Shown one piece after another: positions 1 through 9,925 of a DNA stretch of 64,000 nt. Numbering within the stretch: the stretch's first letter is position 1; each line of letters begins with the position of its first letter. The notes under the pieces are model-generated. The model ran no database searches. It was given only the letters and a program-made list of their open reading frames with translations, and was not told the origin of the DNA. The position numbers were made by a program, and so were the translations under genes. The stretch covers positions 448,010,053-448,074,052 of the forward strand of contig CM040118.1 in NCBI GenBank assembly GCA_022559845.1, in the 5' to 3' direction. Origin of the DNA: Amorphophallus konjac. Its lineage: Eukaryota > Streptophyta > Magnoliopsida > Alismatales > Araceae.

Positions 1-500
1 TCCGCAGCCCGCTCTCCCACTATCTTTTGGCTCTCGTAGCCTGCTCTCTAGATTTCGGCTCAGAAGCCCGCTCTCCCTAATTTTGGCTTACGAGCCCACT
101 ATCTTGTTTTTGGCTTACAAGCCCACTTTCTCAATTTTAGCTTACGAGCCCACTTCCCTAATCTCATCCTAGAAGCCTGCTTTCCCTAATCTCGACTTAA
201 AAGTCCTCTCTCTCTGATCTCAGCTTAGAAGCCCGCTTCCTTGGATTTTGGCTCAGAAGCCCGCTCTCCCTAATTTTGGCTTACGAGCCCGCTTCCCCAA
301 TTTTCGCCTAGAGGCCCACTCTCCCGATCTCGGGTTAGGCTTTGGGTCAAAGCCTATTTCCCTGTCATTCAGCTTAGACCTATGGTCGAAGCCCACTTTC
401 ATCCTTTCTGCTTAGGCTCTCCATCACACCCCACTATTCTATTTTCGGCTAAGACATCTTGTCAAAGCCCACTGCCCCGCCTTTGGCTCGAGCCTCCTTT
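1..500 (+). repeat. Degenerate tandem array, first block of the element H 3' region
   Basis: Units of roughly 33 bp alternate between words like CTCTCGTAGCCTGCTCTC and GCTTACGAGCCCACT, each followed by an AT-rich spacer with TTTTGGCT or TTTCGGCT. Units are clear to about position 345 and then become degenerate. The array belongs with the block at 1668-2645. I infer that both are the repeat-rich untranslated 3' region of a plus-strand Gypsy element whose 3' LTR starts near 2759; tandem repeats in this position are known for Tat/Ogre elements. Short open frames on both strands follow from the repeat and are not genes. Confidence 0.7.
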
Positions 501-1667
501 GGTCAACACCAATCCTTGGGTCCCGCCGACGCTTACCTCAATGCATAAAACCCTGCCTCCCTTGCTTTGGCAATAATCCTGTACCTGCACAAAAAAAAGA
601 TAGAGAGAAAAAGAAGAAAAAGAAGAAGAAGAAGAAGATATATAAAAAAAGAAAACTTCTACATGTTTTTGATTGAGAATGCTCACTCGCCTTGCTTGCA
701 TGCTTGCCTATAATATAGATTAATACCCTCACTTCAAATTTTCTAGGACCATACTTCCTTGTTAAATAATGTTGCCCCAATTTTGGATGTGTGTGTGTCA
801 CGGCATATGCTAAGGGGGAAAACCCATGCTGTGGTGGGTGCGCGCGCCAAGGGGAAGAGTCATAGCTATGTTATTAGCATAACTCGCAAGATACACCCAA
901 GACAACACTCCCACACCTCGCACATAATATGAATCAATGACTTTTAACCAAAGGGATTTCAATGTTTCTTCCTAACACTCTATGGATGCTCAAATTCTTG
1001 CACTCACAGGGAAGGCAATCATGAGGGAAAAGCTGTTTGCCCCTTTTTTTTAAAAAAAAGGGGGAAAATGATGAATAAGGTGGAAAGTGAATTCAGGAAG
1101 CCGGGAATCTCCACTAAAATAAATGAGGAGACCCGTGCGAAATGGTGAAGCAAAACTCCACAATTAAAAATTTTACAATAAGGATGAATCTTAGTAGCCG
1201 GGAATCCCCATTGATACACATGAGGAGACTCGCGTCGAATGATGAAGTTCACAACTAAGAATAAACAAGGGGGTTGTGTGAAGCTACCAAAAAAACTGAA
1301 AACCTGAAGTGTATGTGTAGGCGATAGAGTAATCCTCGAGTGTTATTTGGAAAGCCTGCATATCCTTATGGTTAGGGTTCATTGCCCACATACCTGCACT
1401 TCCACACCTTGGAGAAACTGTCTCAGTAGAAGATTGTGATTTAAGCTATACGCATAGGCTATGCGACGTCCTTTGGATGAATGCACCACCCCTTTAGTTG
1501 TGCTTTGTGGGCCGCACTTAGTATGTGAATCATGGGTGATTTTCTTATCCTACTTCCGATAGAGGGGCGATATACTATGCATCTACTTGGTGCTGTCAAT
1601 GGATGCCTACATGCCTAAATAAAAAAGATAATAACAAAAGAACACCAATGAAAATAAAACAAATGAA
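501..1667 (+). other. Non-coding spacer between the two tandem arrays of element H
   Basis: No convincing gene. It holds a purine-rich tract (about 590-656, A-rich then GAA repeats), a GC-rich stretch (about 835-860) and two copies of a hairpin motif annotated separately. Composition and position fit the 3' untranslated part of an LTR retrotransposon. The rest is unassigned. Confidence 0.5.
1096..1244 (+). other. Paired hairpin motif (two copies) in element H
   Basis: Copies at about 1096-1147 and 1192-1244 share AGCCGGGAATC, a short stem-loop, then GGAGACYCG and CGAA. In the first copy TCTCC can pair with GGAGA across an A-rich loop. Their start-to-start distance is about 96 bp. The same layout occurs on the element-sense strand of Copia elements A, C, D and F. 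Function unknown. Confidence 0.55.
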
Positions 1668-2645
1668 TGAAAACTCTCCTGATTCTGGCTTTGCAAAGCC
1701 CGCTTTCCCACTATATTTTGGCTCTCGCAGCCTGCTCTCCCAATTTTAGCTTCCACAACCCGCGCTCCCACTATATTTTGGCTCGCACAGTCTACTCTCC
1801 CAATTTTGGCTTCCACAGCCCGCTCTCCCACTATATTTTGGCTCTCGCAGCCTGCTCTCCCAATTTCGGCTTCCACAGCCCGCACTCCCACTATATTTTG
1901 GCTCTCACAGTCGGCTCTCTCGATTTCGGCTCTCGCAGCCAGCTCTCCTGATTTCGGCTTTGCAAGGCCTGCTCTCCCACTATCCTTTGGCTCTCGCAGC
2001 ATGCTCTCTCGATTTTGGCCCTCGCAGCCGGCTCTCTTGATTTCAGCTCTCGCAGCCTTCTCTCCCGATTTCGGCTTTGCAAAGCCTGCTCTCCCACTAT
2101 CCTTTGGCTCTCGCAGCCTACTCTCTCGATTTTGACTCTCACAGCCTGCTCTCTCGATTTTGGTTCCCACAGCCTGCTCTCTCAATTTCAGCTTGGCAAA
2201 GCCTACTCTCCCAATTTTGGCTCTCGCAGCCTGCTCTCCGGATTTCAACTTTGCAAAGCCTGCTCTCCCACTATCCTTTGGCTCTCGCAGCCTTCTCTCT
2301 CATTTTTGGCTCTCGCAGCCTGCTTTCTCGATTTTGGCTCCCGCAGCTTGCTCTCTCAGTTTCAGCTTGGCAAAGCCTGCTCTCCCAATTTTGGCTCTCG
2401 CAGCCTGCTCTCTCAATTTCGGCATTGCCAGGCCTTCTCTGCTACTATATTTTGGATCTCGCAGCCTACTCTCTCAATTTCAGCTTTGCAAGGCCTGCTC
2501 TCCTACTATATTTTGGCTCTCGCAGCCTGCTCTCTCAATTTTAGTTTTATAGAGCCTGCTTCCCTACTGTATTTTGGCTCTCGCAGCCTGCTCTCGATTT
2601 CGACTTTGCAAAGCCTGCTCTCCCAATTTCGGTCGAAGCTCGCTC
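1668..2645 (+). repeat. Tandem array, main block (units of about 33 bp in pairs)
   Basis: About thirty units read like CTCTCGCAGCCTGCTCTC followed by CACTATATTTTGG or CAATTTTGG or GATTTCGGC. Variants with GCTTTGCAAAGCC or GCTTCCACAGCCC alternate, giving a higher-order period of roughly 66 bp. Long frames on both strands (for example 1607-2248 minus, 2015-2764 plus) arise only because the unit lacks stops; they show no known domain. I read it as the hypervariable 3' region of element H. Confidence 0.8.
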
Positions 2646-2758
2646 TCCTGATCACGATAATGAATGAAGACAAAAAGAAGATAATGCTTTCAAATGGGCT
2701 ACACCCGCAGGCCCGCTCTCTCGTCCCTCACTCACGCCACCTGTGGGTGGGAGGCATT

Positions 2759-3314
2759 TATTGACGCCAATTTTTTTTGCTTTGTTCTTTTATAGTAAGC
2801 GCCGTCGACAAGAGAGCGAGCAGCAAGGAGAGGTAGGAAAGAAAAGAAGAAAAGAAATAAAAGGCAAAAGGAAATAGGGAAGAAATAAGGGCAAAAGGAA
2901 AAAAGGAAGAAAAGAGGAGGAAGTGACTTAATCGTCACCCTCCCTCCCCCCTCCCCCCCCGCGGCTGCATTTTCAGGCATGGGCTTTGCCCATTTTATCG
3001 GCAAGGAGGAGAGCTTCCTCCCAACCCTCTTTAGCGGCAGCAGCCACCTATCATTTAAATGGCAGCCCTTTCTCCCCTCTAGCGAGTAGTGGCCAATGCA
3101 TTCGAACGGCAACCTTCCCCACACGCGCATAATCGGCAGGCCCCTTTGGGAGTTAACCGGTAGGCCCCCCACCGCATTAACCAGCAGCCACACTCCCTCA
3201 ACCAGCCAGGCTTAACTGGCGGCAAGCAGTAACTGCCTAACCGGTAGAAACTATTTAACTGGCAGCAAGAGAGCATCACCGGCATGCTCACCCTTTAAAC
3301 AGCGGGGTTCTACA
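2759..3314 (+). mobile_element. Element H 3' LTR, segment 1 of 3
   Basis: A purine-rich stretch (GTGGGTGGGAGGC) ends near 2755 and is followed by TATTGACGCC. This looks like a polypurine tract next to an LTR start whose TG has mutated to TA. The segment is cut at 3314 by Copia element A and resumes at 14099 after the duplicated CTACA. It includes a purine-rich part (2820-2930) and several short AACCGG-type words (3150-3260). The start is approximate, and the Tat-like assignment rests mainly on the adjacent tandem arrays. Confidence 0.5.
3310..3314. repeat. Target-site duplication of element A, left copy (CTACA)
   Basis: CTACA directly precedes the TG of the left LTR and recurs at 14094-14098 directly after the right LTR. 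A matching 5-bp duplication shows that A is one intact insertion. Confidence 0.92.
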
Positions 3315-3560
3315 TGATACGCACAGCGGAAAGTGAGATAGAAGGGGGGGGGGGATAAATAGCTCACTCCCAAAATTTGATAAACTCAAACACGATTTAT
3401 CAACCCCTCAAACAGTAGTGAAGAAGACTTCGAGAACAGGCAACAGTGATGACTAAAGTAAGAAATGAGATCAAGAAGGCAACCCACAATGAAGCAATAT
3501 GTCAAGTAGATGAAGAGCAGGACAACGTAAACAAGCAAAACCACAGTAGAGACAGGGAAT

Positions 3561-3621
3561 TTTTTAGGTGGTTCGATTGCTACCCGCAATCTACGTCCAC
3601 CCCTTACTCAGAAGAGTAAGG
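3561..3621 (-). other. LTR two-hairpin module, element A left copy
   Basis: Plus-strand order: TTTTTAGGTGGTTCG, hairpin 1 (GATTGC, loop TACCC, GCAATC), CTACGTCCACC, hairpin 2 (CCTTACTC at 3602-3609, loop AGAA, GAGTAAGG at 3614-3621). GGTGG and CCACC can also pair and enclose hairpin 1. Elements C, D and F have the same layout with different stem bases. By position it lies in the transcribed R/U5 part. Confidence 0.75.
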
Positions 3622-4145
3622 TTTTCTTGCAATGTTAAATCGCACACAGCAGACTCAGTCTGCGACAACCGCTGCCAAACAGCTTGCCCTGAGGAACACC
3701 CTCCTCAGTCTTCTGATCAACCAGAAGAAAACACTAGAGAACAAATCTCCCTTCCTTTGCACGCAGCAAAGGGAACCCTGTGCAGTTACTCCCAAGCAAC
3801 TCACACAACCAGAGGATCGAACCTCTCTTCCCCGAAGACAATGGAGGGAACTGGAGAATCTCTCCCTTCCTCCGAACAGTGGAGGGTAACAGAACGGAAT
3901 GACAATAAAGGAAACTCGAAAACAAAAACAATCAATGAACCGCAATTTTCTCTAAAGACAAAAGCAATATAGCATCCTTAGAAGCAGAACCTCACATTCA
4001 CAATCACTTCTCTCTCTCTCAGAAGTTTTTCTCTCAGCTCTGGATGGAGTGGGCTTTTTTTGATCTTCTCTCTTTTTCCATTGCTCTCAAGCTGCTCTTC
4101 TTTTCTCACTGTTCCATCCTTCATCTCTTTCGAACCCTTTTTCCT

Positions 4146-4148
<3 letters not shown>

Positions 4149-4219
<71 letters not shown>

Positions 4220-4243
4220 GTGTGTGTGTGTGTATATATATGT
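4149..4243. repeat. Microsatellite (AC)n(TA)n(TG)n in element A left LTR
   Basis: A long CA run is followed by a short TA run, TG repeats and a second TA run. It sits where related LTRs have their TATA box. The right LTR has a mostly TA then TG version at 12934-13004, so the two tracts diverged after insertion. Confidence 0.9.
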
Positions 4244-4439
4244 CTGTTCCAGAGGCTTAGGCATGTGGATACCACGTCTCCCGCTTGAAATGTTGGGGCA
4301 CGTGTCAGAATGTTCTAGACCTTCATCTTCCTCGGATCATGTGCCATCCTGGTGAATGCACAGACAAACTGTCAGAGAAGAAATAGTCATATTGTCACAC
4401 TCACTTAGCACAATTCAACTTTATTTTGCCAGAGAGAAA

Positions 4440-5260
4440 AGTTTGCACCGAGTCAAAGGAATGAGCATTGACTATGACGGGCAAGAAAAACACCGATGTA
4501 AAATGAAGCAAACGTTGCACCAATCTACTTTAGCTATCTACAGGACTTGCACCGAGTCTAATAGACCTGAAGCATGAACTGCACCGACCTCGTTGCTACA
4601 GAGAATTGAATAGGCTAGACTATGCACTGAACATGATCTTGTTTTAAGCAAAGTAAGCACCGAGTTGTGTTCCAAAGCCTTTGACTAACCAAGGTTTGCA
4701 CCGACTAGGTGCAGATCAAACCTTGCACCGAGAATGATAATGCAATAGAAGATGCACTGACTTCATGTGATTCAGAAGGTAAAGGTATGCACTGAGTCGG
4801 GATATGTAATCCAAGCAGGAGCTGCATCGAGATGGCAAAGAGAAATACAAGACAAAGCTTGCACCGAGATGCATTTGCACTGAGATGACAAAGATAGATA
4901 CAAGTCAAAGCTTGCACCGAGATGGATTTACACTGAGATGTAGGAACGACCAGCCTGACCAAAGCATTCTGGTCAAGAATTGCACCGACCCAAGAGTTGC
5001 ACCGACCTTAAAAGGTGAGATGTAGAGACATGATATGCATGGACCTTAGTGGACACGACTTAGAGTAATGCATAGAGACAACATATGAACATGATCAAGG
5101 ACTTGCACCGAGGCAAACACTTTATGTAAGAGATGCAGAACTTGCACTGACTTAATATGCATTAAGCAAAAGGATGAAAATCATGTAATGCACGGACCTA
5201 AATCATGCTATAAGCACAGACCTGCTTCATGCTTAGAAACAAGGAAATGCACCGTATAAA
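4440..5260 (-). repeat. U3 word array of TGCACCGA in element A left LTR
   Basis: The octamer TGCACCGA, or a one-base variant such as TGCACTGA, occurs about twenty-five times at irregular 20-60 bp spacing, often inside TTGCACCGAG. The right LTR has the same array at about 13200-14010. In element sense the array lies upstream of the presumed TATA region, the place of an enhancer. Confidence 0.8.
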
Positions 5261-5332
5261 AACAAATTGATTTGTAGTTAAAAAAAATTGATTTATAGTG
5301 TGAGACATCATCAAAACTGGAGGGATGCAACA

Positions 5333-5352
5333 ATCGCCCCCTTTTTGATGAT
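5333..5352 (-). other. Element A polypurine tract
   Basis: Element sense reads CATCAAAAAGGGGGCGATTG directly before the TGTTG start of the 3' LTR. This is the expected primer for plus-strand DNA synthesis. Elements C, D and F have the same AAAGGGGGAGAT core. Confidence 0.85.
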
Positions 5353-6819
5353 GGCAACACTATGAATCAAGCAATGTCAGGGCATTAAGAAGAAGATCAA
5401 AAATAATCAAGAGCAAACCAAAAAGAGCATACTGTTAAACCACGAGACTTCTTCCTAAAACACCATCTTCTGAATCTCTTTTCACTCCAAACACGCTTCC
5501 CCACAACTCACTCTCAGATGCCCAGAACCTGAACCTCTCAGATGACCTCACAGCACTTGCATGACCTCTCTCAGATGTTGCATGACCTCTCTCCCCCTTT
5601 GACATCATCAAAAGGAAGTGAAAGATATGAGAAATTGCTGGAGACATGAGGAGGAAGTACAATGGCTTCTTAGTGTAAAAAGACTCATGAGCATATCTTA
5701 AGAGAATAAGTGAGGTGCTAAGCTCAAGAGAAGATTCTTGAACTCTGGTAATCAATAGAGAATTAGAATGAGAGAGAAGTATATCCACATACATGGCATA
5801 TGATGTAGAGCAGGGATGAACAAAGTATGGTAAGACATTGCTGAACAAGCAACAATACTCAGTAGAGGACAAGAGACAAAAGCAGAGAAGGTGTTCTCAT
5901 GGTATTGAAGACAAGCATTCCAGTAATTTGTACTAAGACAAGGGATATTATAGAGATTTTCAATAAGACCAATGAGTAAGTTGGTAAATCACACTTTTGA
6001 CATTAGGGAGACACCTTGATCAGAGGCCTGAATCCCCAGTTACTCAATGTGAGTACCTCATTACCTCTTTTTTTTTAGAGAACAGAGTTAGTAACTATGA
6101 CTTTTTACGTGAGGAAACACCTTGATCAGAGGCTAGGGTCCCCAGTTACTCACCACCTTGTCACCATTGCTCTGTGATGATCAGAAGCACAAATTTATTT
6201 TACAGAGATTGCTCTTCCTTCCCCCTTTTTTTTTTTTTAATTTGACACCTCATGACATGGGAATTACTTCACTTCATTGATGAAGCTCCCAGTTTCTCAG
6301 TGATCAAACCTTAGATCTTTGTTTATTTGGTTGATCCCTTATATTGTGGATGAAGTGATTGAAGACAATACCAGAAGGACTGTTTCTTTGAAATGAATCT
6401 TGAAGTCTAGATTTTGAGTTGTTCTAGATAGATGTCAAGACATACATGTTTCAGCCTGAACCGGAATCATTGACAATGTAGGAAGATATACTTCAAACAC
6501 TTAATCCAGATCTCTGATGGACTACTAGAGAAAAGATTCTAGCTGGACTTTAGTAACACAGACTTATAGACTTAAGAGATGAGTGAGATTCTACTGTCTG
6601 AGAGAGAACCGCACTCATTCAATCATGAGAACCAGCAATGGCACACATCTGGTCAATCTTTTGAATCAGTCAAAATTCACTAACTGCCTAGCTCCCCCTC
6701 AAACGATGCACTGAAGGAATTTAATCAGCAGACTCTCAGAACTCCCCCTCACTGATAGGACAGGCTTCTCATACAAACTCTTGCCAAGATAAAATAATTC
6801 AATAACAGGAGATTAGCAA
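5353..6819 (-). other. Non-coding 3' region of element A
   Basis: About 1.5 kb between the RNase H stop and the polypurine tract, with no supported gene. It has a second polypurine tract (about 5591-5600) followed by GACATCATCAAAA, which is complementary to the flank of the main tract. It also has two hairpin-motif copies (6001-6046, 6101-6152), a third weaker copy (about 6242-6308), and further C-rich tracts at about 6692 and 6740. SIRE elements may carry an env-like frame here; I see none. Confidence 0.7.
6001..6152 (-). other. Paired hairpin motif in element A
   Basis: Two copies read, in element sense, TGAGTAACTGGGGA, a stem-loop centred on CCTCTGATCAAGG, then TCTCC or TTTCC. Start-to-start distance is about 105 bp. 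A related third copy lies at 6242-6308 and matches element D at 51700-51765. Confidence 0.7.
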
Positions 6820-9800
6820 TTACGATAATTTAAATAAGCCTAATTCTCTCCTTAATGTGGTGAATTTGTCATTGTCCAGAGACTTGGTGAAGATATCAGT
6901 AATTTGATTAGTAGTGCCTACATGAAACAGTTCAAAAATGTTCTTAGAAACCTCATCTCTTATGAAATGATGCCTTATTTCTATGTGTTTGGTGCGGGAA
7001 TGCAAGATAGGGTTCTTGGCTAGATTGATGGCACTGGTATTATCACAGTAAATGGGTGTGCACCCTAGGTCTACTTGATAGTCCCCAAGCTGGTGTTTAC
7101 TCCAAATTACTTGTGTACCACAACTCCCTGCAGCCACATATTCAGCCTCTGCAGTGGAGAGGGTCACAGAATGTTGTTTCTTGGAACCCCAAGATACTAA
7201 ACACCCGCCTAGAAATTCACAGTGACCGCTAGTGCTTTTTCTATCTAGTTTACACCCTGCATAATCTGCATCTGTGTATGCAACTAAATTTAGTGTGTGT
7301 GATGCAGGAAGTCATAAACCAAGGGTGTGTGTAGCAGACAGATATCTGAAAATTCTTTTCACTGTAGCTAAATGCAATTCAGTGGGTCTAGATTGATACC
7401 TTGCACACATTCCTACACTGAACTGTATATCAGGTCTTGAAGCTGTCAACTAAAGTAGAGATCTAATCATACCTCGATAGAGCTTGACATCTACTTCTTT
7501 ACCTGTCTCATCTGCATCCAATGAGGTATTGGTACCCATTGGTGTTGTAATGTGCTTCAAGTTGGTCATGCCAAATCTGTTGAGAATGTCCAATATGTAC
7601 TTGGTCTGGTTGATGAAGCATCCATCTTCTAACTGTTGTACCTGCAAGCCAAGAAAATACTTTAATTCACCTACCAAACTCATTTCAAATTCAGCAGACA
7701 TCAATTTAAAAAATTCATTACATAGTTCAGAGCTAGTTGACCCAAAGACAATATCATCTACATATACCTGAACTATGATGAGGTCTTTCTTTGAGCTCTT
7801 GGAAAATAAGGTTTGATCCACCTTACCTCTGTGGTAGCCCTTGCTGATTAGAAATTCTGGCAATCTTTCATACCATGCTCGAGGAGCCTGCTTTAGACCA
7901 TACATGGCTTTATTCAATATGAAAACTTGGTCAGGTTTAGTGGAGAATTGAAAACCAGGGGGCTGTTCAACAAAAACTTCTTCTTTGATAACTCCATTTA
8001 AAAATGCACTCTTCACATCCATTTGTTGGAGTTTTATATTCTTGGAGCATGCAAATGCTAACAATATTCTTATAGCTTCCATCCTAGCAACAGGTGCATA
8101 GGACTCATCGAAGTCAACTCCAAATTTCTGACAGTAGCCCTTGGCTACTAGTCTGGCTTTTTTTCTAGAAATGATTCCATCTTCATTCATTTTATTCTTA
8201 AACACCTACTTAGTTCCTATGACATTAGTATTTTCTGGTCTTGGAACTAGCTACCAGACATTATTTATCTCAAACTGACCTAACTCCTCACTCATAGCAT
8301 TAACCCATGATTGATCACTTAAGGCCTCTTCTACTGATTTGGGTTCAATTTGTGAGACCAAAGTAATTAGGTCTTGATTATGAACATTCCTAAATTGAGA
8401 CCTAGTTCTAAGAGGATCTTCAAGGTTGCCTAGGATGTTATCTATTGGGTGATCTTTCAAGAATCTTATATTTATTAAAGACTCACCTGTTTCAGCTGGC
8501 TCTACCTGGTTAAGAGTATCTGATGTTTCATTCGGCTGAACCTGCTCTTCTTCTTTATCTTCTAGGAATTCTCCATCGTGCCTAGAATCCCTGTCAGCAT
8601 CTTCAAAGTTAGCAGCATCTTTTGTTTCACCAAAAATGATATGTGGAGACTCTTCAACTTTCTGATCAGTTATGTTAAAGACCCTATATGCTCTTGACAC
8701 TTCAGAGTATCCTAAAAATGTTCCTGGACAGCTTTTAGCATCAAACTTATCTAAGTCTTTCTTGCCATTATTATGGATAAAGCATTTAGCACCAAAAATC
8801 CTGAAATGAGCCAAGTTTGGTTTCTTACCTTTCAATAGCTCATAGGGGGTTTTCTTGTAAATTGGTCTTACCATGGCCCTGTTGATTGTATAAGTTGCTG
8901 TATTAGCCGCCTCTGCCCAAAACTTTCTTGGTAGTTGACTCTCAATCAGCATGGTTCGGGCCATCTCCACAATGGTTTGATTTCTTCTCTCCACAATTCC
9001 ATTCTGCTCTGGTGTCCTGGGAGAAGAGAACTTGTGTGTTAGTCCTTCACTTTCACAAAGGTCAGAAAACATGGAGTTTTCAAATTCACCTCCATGGTCA
9101 GATTGAATCGAACAAATCTTATGTTTTCCTTCTTGTTTGACCTTATTGAAGAATTGTTTGAATTTTTTGAAAAGCATCATTTTTGTTGGCTAAGAAAAAG
9201 ATCCATGAAAATCTAGAGTGGTCATCAATGATCACATAGCCAAACCTACTTCCATTAAGACTCTGAGTTCTAGTATGACCGAAGAGATCCATATGAAGAA
9301 GTTCCATTGGTCTAGAAGACAATGGTTCAGATCTTAGTTTGAAGGACTTCCTGGTCTGTTTGCCTAAAGCACAGGCATCACAGATTTTTGAAATTGAACT
9401 AAACTTGATTTTAGGCATGCCTCTGACTAAATCATGCTTGATCAATTTATTCAAAGTAGAAAAGCTAGCATGGCCTAAACATCTATGCCAATCAAAAGCA
9501 TCACTTTTCAGAATTAGCAGACAAGCAGAGATTAGATTCAGACTCAACATCTAAGTCTACAATGTAGACATTATTGGTCCTGTTTGCTACAAACTTAACA
9601 TGATCAGAATTTATTTCAAAGATTTTGCATGAGTTGTTGTCAAACACAACCCTGTGACCCTTGCCACATAATTGACTAATGCTAATCAGATTGTGTTGAA
9701 GACCTTCCACAAGTGAGACTTTCTCAATAGAGTTAGTGGAGGACTTACCAACTGTGCCAACCCCAATGATCTTACCTCTGTTCTTTCCTCCGAACTTGAC

Positions 9801-9900
9801 CAGACCCCCTACCTTCATTTCTAACTTGCTGAACTTGGATCGGTCTCCTATCATGTGCCTGGAGCAGCCACTGTCAAGGTACCATTTGTTGTTCTCAGCT
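6820..9900 (-). pseudogene. pol: Element A pol: protease, integrase, reverse transcriptase, RNase H (broken)
   Basis: Read on the minus strand. The protease site YLDSGCSRHM is near 9885-9855. The integrase zinc-binding part (H-H-C-C, from WHRCLGHAS) is near 9490-9355. Integrase catalytic residues fall in LLHMDLFG, QSDHGGEF and NGIVERRNQT (about 9300-8970). Reverse transcriptase spans about 8205-7450 with KSAFLNG and the active-site YVDD. RNase H ends with STAEAEY and CDNTSAI (7167-6820). Breaks are a stop upstream of the protease site, a frameshift in integrase around 9143-9180, and stops at 8251-8253, 8206-8208, 7450-7452 and 7312-7314. Some stops replace tryptophan codons. Domain order identifies Copia and the end of RNase H resembles SIRE elements. 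It is a relic. Confidence 0.9.
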
Positions 9901-9925
9901 GCCAGGCAGACCTATACAAATGAAA

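Larger units (their letters stand above)
3315..5332 (-). repeat. Element A 3' LTR
   Basis: 2018 bp, from TGATACGCAC to GGGATGCAACA read on the plus strand, matching the copy at 12102-14093 with scattered substitutions. In element sense, U3 is at the right (word array about 4440-5260), the promoter region at about 4150-4350, and R/U5 at the left with the two-hairpin module. Confidence 0.93.

Noticed and set aside
1607..2764. Long open frames on both strands through the tandem array
   Set aside because: They follow the repeat unit, lack stops only because the unit does, and show no domain; overlapping frames on opposite strands cannot all be real.
5353..6819. Possible env-like gene after RNase H in element A
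   Set aside because: SIRE elements can have one here, but there is no frame of useful length and no membrane protein pattern in this stretch.
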